Notes: generated from the letters alone by a model not told the origin. 64,000 bases of DNA from Vombatus ursinus (GCF_900497805.2 NW_020954569.1:21424774-21488773), one strand, 5' to 3'; shown: positions 33,301 to 45,289, counted from the stretch's first letter. Numbers and translations are program-made.

Positions 33301-34440
33301 ATACTTTAGACCTGGAATGAAAGGGAGGCAGCAATAAGGAAGATGAGTTTTTGTCTTAGTTATGGCATAAACTCAACATTTTGTTTTTTAAAAACTTTTA
33401 CCATTGTTTTCTCTATATTCTTAGTTGTCTCTGTTAGTAACCTTCAGTATGATTACTGGAAAGAAAACTCACTTTGGATGTGATACAATGTGTTATTTTG
33501 TTTGTTTTCTTTTGCACTCACTCCTTACTTACTGAATTATGCACCATGACAAAAGGAATAAAAGGGAAACTACAATATCAAAGTTCTTCAGGGAAGAGTA
33601 CGAATTAGAAACACTATAATATCATAATCTATTTGCTTCTAGTAGCTCTTAAATTCTAATGTAAAAAAGTACTCCCAAAGTATCTGTTGTCCTGACCACA
33701 TCCTTGCTGGCTGGTTCTCGAAAAAGTGGCCAACATAACCACATCAGTGTTTTATGTTGAAAAAGTTGTTTAATTTCTTTAGAAGAAGCCAAGCAGTAAT
33801 AATTTTCTTGCAACCATTTGGAATTTGAACATCAAATATAGCCATTTTCAACATTATTGATCTTCTATGCAGTCATATGTGTTTTTCCTCTAACTTAAGA
33901 TTGGGGTTGCACACTAAAGCTGAAGAATTAATGGGCTCTGTTCGACAGTGAATGCCTCAGAGCCTGCATTTTAGAATTGACACTTTGTGGAAAATGAAGC
34001 AAAAACTAATTATGAAACAAATTATACAATTAAATAAAAAGTAGCAGCTGGGCATTGCAAACATTTTATATGAAAATCATAACAAACACTGCTTAACTTT
34101 ATGAAACTAAATTGCAGTAGGTTTGTTATCTGTTGTGGGGGTTCCACAGCAGCAACTCATTTATTACAGCTCAGACCGAATTTGCATTTCAGTGATTCTT
34201 TCCTCCTGTGTACATTAAAGTACCACCCCAATTATGATGAAGTGGTAGAACAAGTTCACTCATTTGAAAAGAACAACAAATTTGAAATCCAGATAATGCA
34301 CATTCTAAACTGCCTATAAAAGATTTGTTTATTGGAATTTGAACAACACAAATTCCTATGCCTATGAAGTTAAATACAATTCATGCTGTTAGTTATGGTG
34401 AAACATCATCTTAATCTTAAATTAATACTCAACACAGTAT
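33301..34440. promoter_or_regulatory. Repeat-free stretch, candidate conserved regulatory DNA
   Basis: More than 1 kb without recognisable repeats, in a window where most kilobases hold several. Within 33900-34320 are an octamer-type site ('gaatttgcatttcag', POU-like ATTTGCAT), 'acaaattatacaatt' and other dense AT-rich homeodomain-type words. Open frames are not gene-like. Regulatory function is only inferred from repeat absence and motif texture. Confidence 0.3.
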
Positions 34441-34441
34441 T

Positions 34442-34490
34442 TTGTGTGTGTATATATATATATATATATACATATATACACACATATATA
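34442..34490. repeat. (TG)n/(TA)n microsatellite
   Basis: TGTGTG passes into (TA)n and then TATACACA. Confidence 0.92.
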
Positions 34491-34529
34491 GACATTAGAT
34501 AGTTATGATAGATGGATAATGAGAGATTG

Positions 34530-34632
34530 AAAACAATGTTGGTTTTGGTGTCTGAGTCTACATTTGAATACAAACTCTGCAACTTAACACCTTTGTAACC
34601 TTGGAAAAATCATTTAACCTCAATAGGTTTCA
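34530..34632 (+). mobile_element. MIR fragment
   Basis: 'tttgaatacaaactctgcaa' and 'ttggaaaaatcatttaacct' resemble the MIR core. Confidence 0.55.
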
Positions 34633-34634
34633 GT

Positions 34635-35075
34635 CAGTGAGGAAATGTGTATTTAGCACTTACTATGTGTGAGGTACATAGTAAGGGCTAAGCACTGGAG
34701 ACACAAAGAAATGCACAAACATATTCCCTGCCCTCAACATTCTAATGAGGAAGACAACTTGCAAAGAACTATGTGCATTCGAGATATATAGTGCAAATGG
34801 TAGGTAAACTTAGATAAAGGATAAAGAACGGATGGAGTTCTCTTGGAGAAATTAGGTGATTCTTGAAGGAAGACAGAGAGACAGGAAGCAGACACTAGGG
34901 AGACCATTCCAGATGGGGGAAATATCCAATAAAAAGGTATAGAATCATGACATGGAGTGTCAAGAACGATGAAGAGCAAGCCAGGTATTTCTGGATTGTA
35001 GTGTTTGTGTGGGATAGTAAAGTGTGAGAAGATTGAAAAGGTAGGAAGGCTTGAGATTGTAAAACACTTTAAAAG
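34635..35075 (-). mobile_element. L2 LINE 3' end, minus strand
   Basis: 'agcacttactatgtgtgagg', 'attccctgccctcaacattc', 'gaccattccagatggggg' and 'gcttgagattgtaaaacact' give the reverse complement of the L2 3' end in order. The open frames called on the minus strand here are L2 remnants. Confidence 0.82.
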
Positions 35076-35149
35076 GCAGTATCTTAAGCTCCTCACTCTC
35101 TTTGAGCTTCCATTTCATGTTCTGTAACCTGAGTATAATAATATCAGCA

Positions 35150-35250
35150 GAAGAAATGGAGGCCCAGAGGATCATCTCCAAGGACACATAGTTTGTTACT
35201 GACATAGTTGATTTTAGGTCTTTTCACCTTTAGCCTAGTTGTCTTTTCCC
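35150..35250 (-). mobile_element. MIR fragment, minus strand
   Basis: 'gaaatggaggcccagaggat' and 'ttttaggtcttttcaccttt' fit reverse-complement MIR weakly. Confidence 0.5.
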
Positions 35251-35259
35251 CATGTCAAG

Positions 35260-37384
35260 CTTCTTTCAAGGGAAGGAATTAAAAAAAAAGAGAGGTAGGA
35301 ATCAAAAATGTTTTTGTTAGTTGTGGAGCTGCTACACTGATGGGGATGCGCAATAAGAATGATTTTCATTTGACTATCACGATTACTTCTTAATATAATT
35401 AGTTCCTTCTTTCTGACTCATATCCCCTTTCCTCTTTGAGATGTTACTGCTTTAGAACAGTGATTTTGCATGAATGTGAGAGCTTTTTTTTTCATTTTAT
35501 CTTCATGCCCAAGACTATGCAGACTTTTAGAATGATAGAATAAAGATTTTAATCAACCATCCTGATAATTGTCAGTATAATTAGAGCAAAAACAAAAACA
35601 AAACATGGAATTTTTCTCAAGTAATTGGATATTTCAGGTAAAAATCACATTAAATCTTAATTATCTATAAAAATCATTTTACTCCATTTTAGTTCGTTGG
35701 TATAGATTCAGGTTAGCTGAAATATATCAGATAATGAATAATTATTCAAATTCAAAGAGAATTTTTTTTTTCACAATAACTCTCTAAAAGTAGTGTTACT
35801 GGAACTGTGCATTAACCTTTGAAGGTTTTGCTATTACTTAAGAAGCTGAAACGGAACATTCAACTTGCCAGAGGAGGAGGAATAAATTCTGTACTGATTT
35901 GCTGTTGGCTGTTGTGAGAAAATGCTTGTTTGACCCACATTGTTATATTTTTTGAAGGTTCCATTTAATTATCTTTGTTTCATAATGCCTTTCTAGTAAT
36001 AACCCCTTTTTCACATTTTGCTTTTGTTCATTGGCATCAAGATAATTTTATTTGTCAGTTCTTTTCTGTTCCAACAGCTGTTGCATTTAAGCAATATTAG
36101 ATATTTTGGCAATATTGGACACTTATGAAACAGCTTTCCAGCTGAGATCCTCCATCTTGGATTTCATTCACAGTACCATAATCATATTAGTGCCACATGG
36201 ATAAAGGTTATTTATTCTTCAGCTTTCTTTAATGGTTGAGAATGTCATTAGGAGAATTATGATCAACAATAACATTTGAAAGCTCTTATTTCATTTTTAA
36301 TACTTTGCTGTGTATGAATGTGTATTTTCTTATTCATAATTTTCATTTGATGTTAACATATGAAATAAAATTAAATGATATTTTGTGGTAGAACTCTTTT
36401 GCCCTGAAGACTAAGGAAATCATTCCATAAAATTCCTTTTTTTATGTTTCCTAGTGGCATGTGGGTAACTGTGATCTCAAAGGCTCTGCCAGTAGAACAC
36501 AAACCCTAACAGTTTTTTACTCAACTGGAAGTTTTAATGTGGTTCCAGAAGCACGTTGTGTCTGCTTTCCAATATCCAGTCTACTTAATATGGGGAAGGA
36601 CATTTCTGATAGAGTAGCCCTAAGTATTGAATATATGGGCCATGGCAACTCATGATAAAAGTAAGTTAGCTTCCCAAAAATTAGTATATGAATAAACTTT
36701 ATTTTAAAGAAATCAACTCAACAGAAATTTGATTTTATTAAATATAATAGTAATAGTTGTTTTTGTTTTTTGCTTTAGCTGTTGAGGAATATTTCAGATG
36801 ATTAAAAATGTTGGTGAGTTAGAATATTTGAAGTCACTGTTTTGTTTTGTTTGTTTTTTTAAGGTATTAAAATGACAGATGAAAGATAATTTCACAATAG
36901 TTTTGATTAATTTATTGACAATGATTATCACCATATGAAATTATTATTTACTGATCCATACTAGTAAATCATCAGAAAAATGGTATATAAATTAAATATT
37001 CTCCCTCTCTTTATAGTTACACCAAGAAAACACAGTTTAAAAAATCCAGTAAAGTGACTTAACAGATGTAGAAAAAATGAACTATTCTGACAGTAACCTT
37101 CAGTTCAATCAATCATCCATGGTCAGTTTACTTGCATGTGTGATCATCAGAGATCTAAAAATACCAATTACTCTGATTACACCACTGTGTAGATAAATGG
37201 CACTGATTAGTTTGTCTTAAAGTTATAGCCAGATTGATCCTCAGAACTATTTTGAGGAAATGCACGTAGATTTCATCTTTCTTACTGTGCCTCACCTTCT
37301 TCTATTAACTTAACTCTTAAGTTCAATTCCATTCCTAAATGAACCATTTCTTCCATCTTCTAATTCCCTTTCCCCAGTATTATT
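35260..37384. promoter_or_regulatory. 2.1 kb repeat-free stretch, candidate regulatory DNA
   Basis: No mobile element is recognisable. The block 35790-36220 is the least AT-biased and contains 'cagctgttgcatttaagcaa', two more CAGCTG/CAGCTGA words, 'aacttgccagaggaggagg' and paired 'gcaatatt' words. A pyrimidine tract with 'cctag' at 36437-36454 precedes a 64-codon open frame but lacks other exon features. Conservation cannot be tested here. Confidence 0.3.
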
Positions 37385-37572
37385 CACAACAAGTTTTCTT
37401 TTTTTTTTTCTTTTTGCTAGGCAATCGGAGTTAAGTGACTTGGCCCAGGCTCACACAGCTGGTATATGTCATGTGTTATGTGTCTGAGACCAGATTTGAA
37501 CTCAGGTCCTCCTGACTTCAAGGCCAGCTTTATCCACTGTGACACCTAGTTGCCCCACACAGCAAGTTTTCT
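37385..37572 (-). mobile_element. WALLSI/WSINE1-like SINE, minus strand, with TSD
   Basis: Body 37400-37557: T-run, 'tcacacagctggtatatg', 'ttgaactcaggtcctcctga', ending 'cacctagttgcccc'. Flanks cacaacaagttttct (37385-37399) and cacagcaagttttct (37558-37572) are a 15-bp duplication with one difference. Confidence 0.9.
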
Positions 37573-38094
37573 GCTGAGGAAAGCTGAGTACTAGGTACAT
37601 AATGTCAAAGGTTTGGAGTATAAGTTTGAAGTTTTGTGTAAGTTTGCTAAATTTATTTGTATAAAAGTAGTTTTTTGATGTTATATCATATTAGGGAGAC
37701 ACCTCTCAATGCTTGAAGTCATGGCAAGTTTTGCCATGCTAGAAGATTTGTATATTTGGTCCTGGTAACTGAATGCATCTGCTCTTTCAGGATTAATCCA
37801 GCTAAATAAATCAAGGCTTATCACTAGTAGGCTGGTTACTTGGCAAAAAACAAACAGACAAAAAATCTTTAGGCATATCAATCAATTAAACAAAAGAAAA
37901 AAATCTTAAATGGATCTCAGTCCCACACTATTCCTTAGCACATCTACATTGATTGTGGTAATATAGCAAAAAAAGAAAAAATAATTGCTAAGATTCATAT
38001 ACTTCTTAGGTATTTGTAAGCATTAGCTGAGTAGTCAGCATCTTAAAGGGGAGATCCTTGCTAACTGATCAATGAGTTGACACACTGGAGGAAC
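37573..38094. other. Unique DNA
   Basis: Nothing recognised. Confidence 0.5.
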
Positions 38095-38215
38095 TGAGTT
38101 ATATGTGATCCTGTGAAAACGATTTGACCTCAGCTTCAGTTTCCTCGTCTATAAAATAGGGATAATAATAGCCCATATCACATAGAATTGTAGTGAGGAT
38201 CAAATGAGACAATCA
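38095..38215 (+). mobile_element. MIR SINE 3' half
   Basis: 'cttcagtttcctcgtctata', 'aaatagggataataatagcc' and 'gtagtgaggatcaaatgaga'. Confidence 0.82.
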
Positions 38216-38329
38216 AATCTCAAATGAAATAAGGATGAAATGGAGTATCCAAAGCACTTTCCAAATCTTAAAGTCGCTGGCATTAGGGAATCTATCCCTG
38301 AACCTGATTGCTCGAGAGTATCCCTAGAA

Positions 38330-38412
38330 CAATGATAGAGGATATAGAGCCAAACTGTCTCTGGTAACCTGACTTCAAAGGGGTCCACAAAAAAAGTTAA
38401 GAACCACTGCTA
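38330..38412. mobile_element. Possible hAT (Charlie/MER-like) end
   Basis: 'aaaggggtccacaaaaaaag' followed by 'ttaagaaccactgc' resembles the terminal inverted repeat of hAT-Charlie elements read outward. The other end was not found. Confidence 0.4.
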
Positions 38413-38414
38413 TA

Positions 38415-39195
38415 TATCCTCCATTAATGTTATTTATGGAGTTTATTGGCATTTTGCTATTTGCAACATAACCTAGGACTTCGTTGAGACTTCTAAATGG
38501 GAAACAGGTATTCAAAAGCATTTGGTTTAACTCTTTACACAAGGGACATGGGAGGTGGGGGGAGGGGAGGAGAGAGAAGTAAATGAGGAGAAACCATATA
38601 TTTGACTGTGCTTTCTTGCCTTCTATCTCCTGCTATGTGTCCCCTGAGGGAAGGTAGCACAGATCACTTTGGAGGCTTAATTTCCATCTGTAACAGAAGA
38701 AGATGACCTCTACTTCCTACTGCACCCATCAGTCTCTTCTCCTTACCTTCAACCAAGAACGTTATATTTCTAGCTGTGCCTATCACTCGAGAGAAGACGA
38801 AAGGGGAAGGCTATGGGGAATAAGACTTCCACCTCCTGCTTCAGCTTCCGCCTAATTTCCAATTTTCAGAGGGGATAGGAGAAGTGAAACAGGGCCTCAC
38901 ATCTACCTAGCACCTCTAATCTGACTGTGGGCCTTCCATCTCATGCTATATTTGTCTCCTGCCTGATCCCCAACAACTTCTGGGAAGACAAATAGCACCT
39001 TCCATTCAATGATTTTCATTGGTCATTTCTACATATCATAGTGATTTTGAACCCTTGGAGTGTCATCATCCAAACTCCATTCCCTATCTCTCACCACTTG
39101 ACTACTTATTCTCATTCCCTTTGACTCTCCTACCCCATGAAATGCTACCAGCCCCTTCCATCATGTGCTCTAGAATGCCTATTACATAGAAAACA
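38415..39195. other. Unclassified, locally C/T-rich DNA
   Basis: Mixed G-rich (38540-38580) and pyrimidine-rich segments. Possibly old LINE or LTR sequence but no diagnostic block was seen. Confidence 0.4.
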
Positions 39196-39530
39196 AACTT
39201 GAGACCTAACTAATCTATTTATGTAATGCCATCCCAATTAAATTACTAAAAATTATCTTGAGTTAGAATAAACAATAACAAAGTTCATTTAGAAAAAAAA
39301 AAGGTCAGGAACTTCAAAGAAACTGGGGGAAACAGATGTAAAGGAAGTAGATTCAGTAATATCAGACCCTAAACCACATTACAAGGTGAGAGCATTGCTG
39401 AAAAGTAAAATGCAGAATTTTGATTATTTTAAATTAAAATTTTCTTGTATAAATAAAACCTATGCAGCCAAGAACAGAAGGAATTGGGGGAAAAAAACTT
39501 TCATAGACAGTCTCTCAGAAAGAATGGGAT
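39196..39530 (+). pseudogene. L1 ORF2 internal fragment
   Basis: 'atgccatcccaattaaatta', 'aacaaagttcatttagaaaa' and, later, 'taaataaaacctatgcagcc' follow the region of L1 ORF2 downstream of the reverse transcriptase. Internal deletions and stops; no open frame. Confidence 0.68.
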
Positions 39531-39659
39531 TGGGTTGTAATATTGTTGGGGTGTAGGATGAGCTGGTTGATTTAGGAAAAAACATAGGAAGACTTGGACT
39601 TATGAAAAAAGATATTAGAAAAATAGATGACAAGTGGAAATAAGCATAGTACAATCTTA

Positions 39660-39752
39660 CATATGTGTATGAGTATATATGTGTATGTTTATAGATATCT
39701 ATGTATATGTGTATTAAATGTATGTATATGTGTATGTATGTGTGTATGTGCA
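39660..39752. repeat. (TATG)n-type microsatellite
   Basis: Imperfect TATG/TGTA units over about 90 bp. Confidence 0.9.
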
Positions 39753-39769
39753 TCCACACTTAATTGTAG

Positions 39770-40050
39770 CCTTCTTTTGGGGGAGAATGAGGGAGAGAAA
39801 AAAAAGTAAAAAGCACACAGCAGAGAACAAAAGAAAAGCTACAAGGAAGCAAAGAAAAGCTGGACAGCTTTGAAAAAAAATGTGTAGTATTTATTATATA
39901 GGTTTTCTTGAAATGGAAATCTATTGCTTTGTATTCAGTCCTCTCTTATGTTCTACCATGGACATGGCAATGTGTTTTTTTTCTTCTCTTCTTTTGTACT
40001 TGAGTTTAAAATAAATTTAAAAACTTTTAAAAAAGAAAAGAAAAAAAAAC
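39770..40050 (+). mobile_element. Probable LINE 3' end with A-rich tail
   Basis: 'aaatggaaatctattgcttt', 'tggacatggcaatgtgtttt' and a terminal A-rich 'aaaagaaaagaaaaaaaa' have the form of a retroposon 3' end. The family is uncertain; L1 is the most likely. Confidence 0.4.
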
Positions 40051-40218
40051 AAGCTTGCTGACATCTTAAGTCTTTTCTATTCCCACTCCTTATAGTGTCA
40101 CTGAGACCTAGAACATGCTTAAGGATATAGCCTCCATAACAATCCTTTCCAGTACTGACTGTACCATCACTCATTTTTTTTAGCTCGCTTGTCAAGGCAG
40201 TGGAGTCATGTATGTTAT

Positions 40219-40221
<3 letters not shown>

Positions 40222-40264
<43 letters not shown>
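40222..40264. repeat. (GT)n microsatellite
   Basis: About 21 uninterrupted GT units. Confidence 0.97.
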
Positions 40265-40267
<3 letters not shown>

Positions 40268-41207
40268 GTACATGGGACAATTTACCAATTAAAATAACTA
40301 CAGTTTTTTTCTCCATAAGAAACATGTTGTTTTCAGCAATGTATTGGCACAGATATACTTACATGACTTTATAAGATATTCTTCCCTTTGACATAAATGG
40401 AAAATGTGAAAACTATTGATAGGAAAATGTAAATACCATGAAAAAGAATAAATAGTTATATGGAAGAGATACCCATTTGAATCAACAATTTCATCAACTG
40501 AACAAAAAGCACAACCCTTGGAGCAGTTCATGGCAGTTTTGTTTGATCTGTTCCACCTTCCTTTGACCAAATTCAAGTCCCTTTAGAAAGTAGGAAGTAC
40601 TAAATGAAAGCAATGATTAACTGGTTACATTTTCATAACTGAAGTCTAATTGTAAGTTTGGAAATTCCCTGTCTAACAAAGAAAAAAGCCATTGCTGTTG
40701 ACAGCTGCAGAAACAATAAACACTGGTAACTGATGATGTATGGGAATTTCAAACAGCTGTGACTTTGTCAGAGTGGAACCCTGCTGGTGATAGTATGTGA
40801 GATGGAAGATGCAGCTACTTAGTGGAAAACAACAGAAGCCTTTCTGTGAAGATGCTCCAAAATGATAGAGTTTTAACAATTGTAAGGAGGTTTTATTGTT
40901 GTCTTTGTTTTTAACCTGAAGTTGTTTTACTTAAAGGCCATCTCGATGAACTGTTACTTCTCTTCAGGTGTTTGATGACACCTTTGTGTGACATATTTAC
41001 TACTGTAAAAATAGGAATCTGGAAAAACTTCTAATTGCACTTAGTGATAGGGTAATGTTATCCAGGAAACTGGCAATATCTGTCTTTTCTCCTTCTTCTC
41101 TTACTCCTGTGTATGATCTATAAAAAGGAATATGGAAAGATGTTTTCAGTGTATTCAACGTATTTGTCAGTTCATAAAATCGAACGGTAATATTTTAATC
41201 AACTAAC
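40265..41207. promoter_or_regulatory. Repeat-free stretch, candidate enhancer-like DNA
   Basis: Nearly 1 kb without repeats. Within 40685-40910 lie 'tgacagctgcag' (TGACAG plus E-box CAGCTG), 'aaacaataaaca' (SOX/FOX-like), 'caaacagctgtgac' (second E-box) and 'aacaattgtaag'. Such clustering is typical of developmental enhancers but can occur by chance. No promoter or gene is seen. Confidence 0.33.
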
Positions 41208-41492
41208 CTTTGTTGTTGACCAATCATGTCTGACTTTTTGTGACCCCATTTGGAGTTTATTGACAGAGATACTGCGTGGTTTGCCATTTCCTTCTCTAAT
41301 TCGTATACAGATGAGGAATTGAGGTAAATAGGGTTAAGTGACTTGCCCAGGGTCACGTAGCCAGTAAGTGTCTGAGGCCAGATTTCAACTCATGAAGATG
41401 AGTCTTCTTGACTACAGACCCTGAACCCTATCTCTTATGCCACCTTCCTTATTCCAAGCCTAGGGCTCTATCCACTGTGCCACCCAGCTGCC
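41208..41492 (-). mobile_element. RTE-tailed SINE, minus strand
   Basis: Starts with the inverted RTE module ('tttgttgttgaccaatcatg', 'tgaccccatttggag', 'gtttgccatttccttctc') and ends with the inverted SINE head ('gtgccacccagctgcc'). Full length, with about 50 bp of extra text near 41400-41455. Confidence 0.87.
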
Positions 41493-41502
41493 ATGACAGC
41501 TA

Positions 41503-41640
41503 GCATTTATCAAATGCCTACCATGTGCCAGGTACTGTGCTAAGCACTGGTGATACAAGAGGAAAAAAAGAATGAAAAAAAAAAAAACTCCTTACAAGGA
41601 GCTTATATTCTGATGGGGGAGAGAAATATATTTGAAAATA
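41503..41640 (-). mobile_element. L2 3' end, minus strand
   Basis: 'gcctaccatgtgccaggtac', 'gtgctaagcactggtgatac' and 'aaggagcttatattctgatg'. Confidence 0.82.
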
Positions 41641-41647
41641 CACAGCA

Positions 41648-41790
41648 CATATAATTATATATGTATATATACACACATACATCTCTATATACATATTACA
41701 CACATTATATACACATCTATAACTTTATATTTATATATGCATATATGTGTATACCATATATATGTATGTATATATTACATATAAACACAA
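41648..41790. repeat. TA/CA-rich microsatellite
   Basis: Imperfect ATAT/ACAC/ATGTAT alternation immediately after the L2 tail. Confidence 0.9.
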
Positions 41791-41880
41791 TTAAATATAT
41801 TTACAACATAATTTGGGATAGAGGAAATTACAAGATGTACCTTAGCTTCATCGTAAATAAAGAGAAAACACTCTTTTAGA

Positions 41881-42574
41881 GGAGATAAGGACAACATTTT
41901 TTAACCACTATCCAACAAATAGGCATCTATTTTGTTTCCAATTCTTTGGTGCCAAAAAAGTGTTACTACAAATATTTTGGTGGATCCAAGGTTTTCTTTT
42001 TTATCATGGCTCTAAATTGTTTTCTATATTACATTAATGTCAGAAATGTGAGAATTATTTTCCTGGAAACCACAAATACACCGTATGTGTATTTTTGTCT
42101 TGTCTAATCTACCTAAATAAATCTGTGAAAAAATAATTAATTTATGACTTTTGTTATACTGAATTGGGAGAAGTTACAGCTCTATACCCACGACCACATG
42201 ATCCTATGCTTTTTCTACTTTTTCTAGTAGTTTTTCAGAACCACTGTGAATACCAATAAGGCACAATGGTACTCAAATCAGGAAACAATTTATGAATATA
42301 GAATTTACAAATCTATAAATTCAAGGAAGTGACTCACGTAGGTAAATGTGTTTACAAATGTGAAATATTAAATGTATGAACTTTGATTCTTGGTGTATAT
42401 AAGAAATCTTGGGAAATTCTGTGGCTGCTATTTACTTTGATCTTCAAGAATTTCTTTGACATGAAACAAAGAAAATCTCAAAGGACAAAAAGCTACCCCA
42501 AAAAAGTGACATAAAACTTCTCTGCAAATTAAACCTATTGTGTGTCATAAAAGCCTGAATTTACATGTATAATT
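41881..42574. other. Unique DNA
   Basis: Nothing recognised. Confidence 0.5.
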
Positions 42575-42640
42575 CTACATCTGTGAAGCACTTAGCACAG
42601 TGCCTGGAATATTGTAGGCACTGAGTAAATGCTAGTTTCC
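42575..42640 (+). mobile_element. L2/MIR 3' tail
   Basis: 'gcacttagcacagtgcctgg', 'gtaggcactgagtaaatg'. It seeds the CCTT array that follows. Confidence 0.78.
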
Positions 42641-42758
42641 TTCTTTCCTGTCTTCCCTCCTTCCCTCTTTCCTTGCATCCTTCCTTCCTTCCTTTGTTCC
42701 TTCCCTCCTTCCTTCCTTCTTTCCTTCTTTCCTTTGTTCCTTCCTTCTTTCCTTTCTA
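42641..42758. repeat. (CCTT)n polypyrimidine microsatellite
   Basis: About 115 bp of TTCC units on one strand (all pyrimidine, with scattered G). It could form triplex DNA. Confidence 0.95.
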
Positions 42759-43524
42759 CATTAGAGCATCTTAGTTATGGTGTTAATATAGGCAGGATTT
42801 TATGAATAGTAAAGCAGTTTTTTGTGTGAAAGAAAATTCTAAGTTCTTATGAAAGCTAGAAAATAAATTATATCATATCTGATATTTTCCTGATGAAATG
42901 GATCTTTGATCCATGCATTCAAGATTAAAGCATATGAAAAAGCCAGCATTTACTAAGGTGGCAAAATTTGTGGAATAAAGTCATTGCCTTAATGAGTTTT
43001 CTACAATGGAATAAGATATTTTTCTCTGATTAGGAGAGTTGAATAGGGTATATGCAATTTATGAATACTGTTAGATAAAATCTTACAGGTGATAGAAAAA
43101 CTTTGAGAGATTTTGTCGGTATAGAAAGGACTACTATCATTTCTGTTTTAGTCAAGGCCTCTGATAATATTTTAACTTTTATAGTTTCTAAAATGGATTA
43201 TTCTCTTTTAAAATACCAACATATTTAACATGATATAAATGTCCAGGATATCAGTTGGATTAAATTTTAAAATATTAAGTGCCTAATATACACAGAACTT
43301 TGTACTAGACTAGTAACATCAAAGAAAAAAAATAATTCTATGCCTTTAAGATTTTAAATTCTAGTGCAATAAAATAATAAAAATAGTAGACATTTCCTTA
43401 ATATTTACATACAACCTTATATTTGTTATTTTAAGTTAAACTTTGTTTTTTTTTCAATGATTGAAATTTTACCTTCTTTCCAACCTACCAACACTGAGAA
43501 AGAACAAAAAAGAAAATCATTGCT
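42759..43524. other. Unique AT-rich DNA
   Basis: Nothing recognised. Confidence 0.5.
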
Positions 43525-43708
43525 AAAAACATGTAAAGTGGGGAGCAGCTAGGTGGCACAGTGGATAGAGAACTGGCCCTGAAGTCAGGAGGACCTGAGT
43601 TCAAATCCAGCCTCAGACCAAACATTTGACACTTACTAGCTGTGTGACCCTGGGCAAGTCACTTAACCCCAATTGCCTAAAACAAACAAACAAAAAACAT
43701 GTAAAGTG
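43525..43708 (+). mobile_element. WALLSI/WSINE1-like SINE with perfect 16-bp TSD
   Basis: Body 43541-43692, 'gggagcagctaggtggcaca' to 'ttaaccccaattgcc' and a CAAA-rich tail. The duplication aaaaacatgtaaagtg is perfect at 43525-43540 and 43693-43708. Near-consensus body; one of the youngest copies here. Confidence 0.95.
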
Positions 43709-43942
43709 AAACAAAGCAAATTCCTGAATTGGCTATTTCAGAAAAAAAATATCAATCTGCAGTTTGATTCCATAATCTCTCTATAAAAAATTGGGTAGTA
43801 TGTTTCATTATGAATATTTTGGAATCTTCATCATCCCTTTGATCTGAGTTCTTGAGTCTTTCAAAGTTGTTTGAATGTACTGAGTTGTTATCATTGTATA
43901 AGTTATTCTTCTGGTTCTGCTTACTTCACTTTGCCTCATTTA

Positions 43943-45068
43943 TTCATTCAATAAACATTTACTAAGCACCTACTATGTGCCAGGCATGGCGGTAAGTGCA
44001 GAGGATAAAAGAGTCCAAAAGTGGCAAAAAACAAAACAAAAAAAAACTGTCCCTGCCCTTAATGAACTTACAATCCAATAGGAACAACAACGTGAAAATA
44101 AATATACAGAAAGCAAACTATATACAGGATAAATAAGGAAAAAATAAAGGAGGAAACACACTGGAATTTGGATGGGTTAGGTAAGGTTTCCTGTAGAAGG
44201 TGGGATTTTAGTTGGGAGTTAAAAAAAAAATAGGGAAGACAGTAGTGAGAGATAAGGAGGGAGAGCATTCCAGGTATCAGAGACAACTAAAGAAAATGTC
44301 TGGAGCTGAGAGATGGAGTGTCTTGTTTGTGGAATAGCTAGGAGATCAGTGTCACTGGATAGAAGAGTACATATAGGGGAGTAAGATGTAAGGAAACTCA
44401 GCAGTTAGGAGGTGGGCAGATTATGAAGAGCTTTGAATGCCAAACAGAGCATTTTATATTTGCTACTGGGGGCAATAGGAAGTCATTAGATACTATTGAG
44501 TAGTTTACATGATCAGATCTGTGTTGTAGGAAAATTGCTTTAGAGGTAAATGGAGAATGGATTGCAAAAGAGAGAGACTTAAGGCAGGCAGACTCACCAG
44601 AATAATATTGCAAGAATCCAGGTTTGAGGTAATGAGACCCTGCCCTAGAGTGGTGGCAATGTCAGAGGAGAAAAAGGGACATACTTGAGAAATGTTGCAG
44701 AGGTGAATTCAGCAGGCCTTGGTGACAGCATGGATATGGGAGTTTAAAGATAGGGAAGGATCCAGGATGATTTATAAATTGTAAGCCTGAGGGATTTGGA
44801 GGATGGTTTTACTCTCAGTAATAGGGAAGGTAGGAAGTGGAATAGATGAATCAGGGGGAAAGATAATGAGTTCTTTTTTGGACATAATTGAGTTTAAGAC
44901 TTCTAATGGATAACCAGTTCAAGATGTCTGAAAGACCATTTGAGATGTGAAATTATAGATCAGCAGAGAAATTGGGGGAGAAAAGGCAGAAGTGAGATCA
45001 TCATCATAAAGATGAGATCATCATCATAAATGAATGGGAGCTGGTGAGATCCAAGTGAAGTAGTTCAG
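43943..45068 (-). mobile_element. Long L2 LINE 3' part nested in the L1-derived element
   Basis: About 1.1 kb, unusually long for L2: 'gcacctactatgtgccaggc', 'gagggagagcattccaggta', 'atggagtgtcttgtttgtgg', 'gccaaacagagcattttata', 'gatttggaggatggtttta', 'gttcaagatgtctgaaagac', all in reverse-complement order. The word ttcattcaa at 43943-43951 and 45069-45077 may be its target duplication, but L2 tails end in similar repeats. Confidence 0.85.
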
Positions 45069-45289
45069 TTCATTCAAGTCTTCCCAGGTTTCTCTAAAAC
45101 CACCCCCTTCATCATTTCTTAAAGTACAATAGTGTTCCATCACAATCATAAACTATAACTTGCTCATCCATTCTTCATTTGACAGGTCCCTTCAGTTTCT
45201 AATTCTTTGCCACTGCCAAAAGAGTTGTGATAAATAATTTTTGCATATCTGAATCCTTTTCTGCTTTATTTTTTTTGGGGGGGTAGGGG

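Noticed and set aside
36437-36658. Exon-like signal: pyrimidine tract, 'cctag', then a 64-codon open frame
   Set aside because: The frame does not begin with ATG, no donor site of good quality follows, and no protein family is recognised. Such signals arise often by chance.
43541-43692. tRNA-like A and B boxes
   Set aside because: These belong to tRNA-derived SINEs, here and in the other copies; no cloverleaf of a functional tRNA gene is present.
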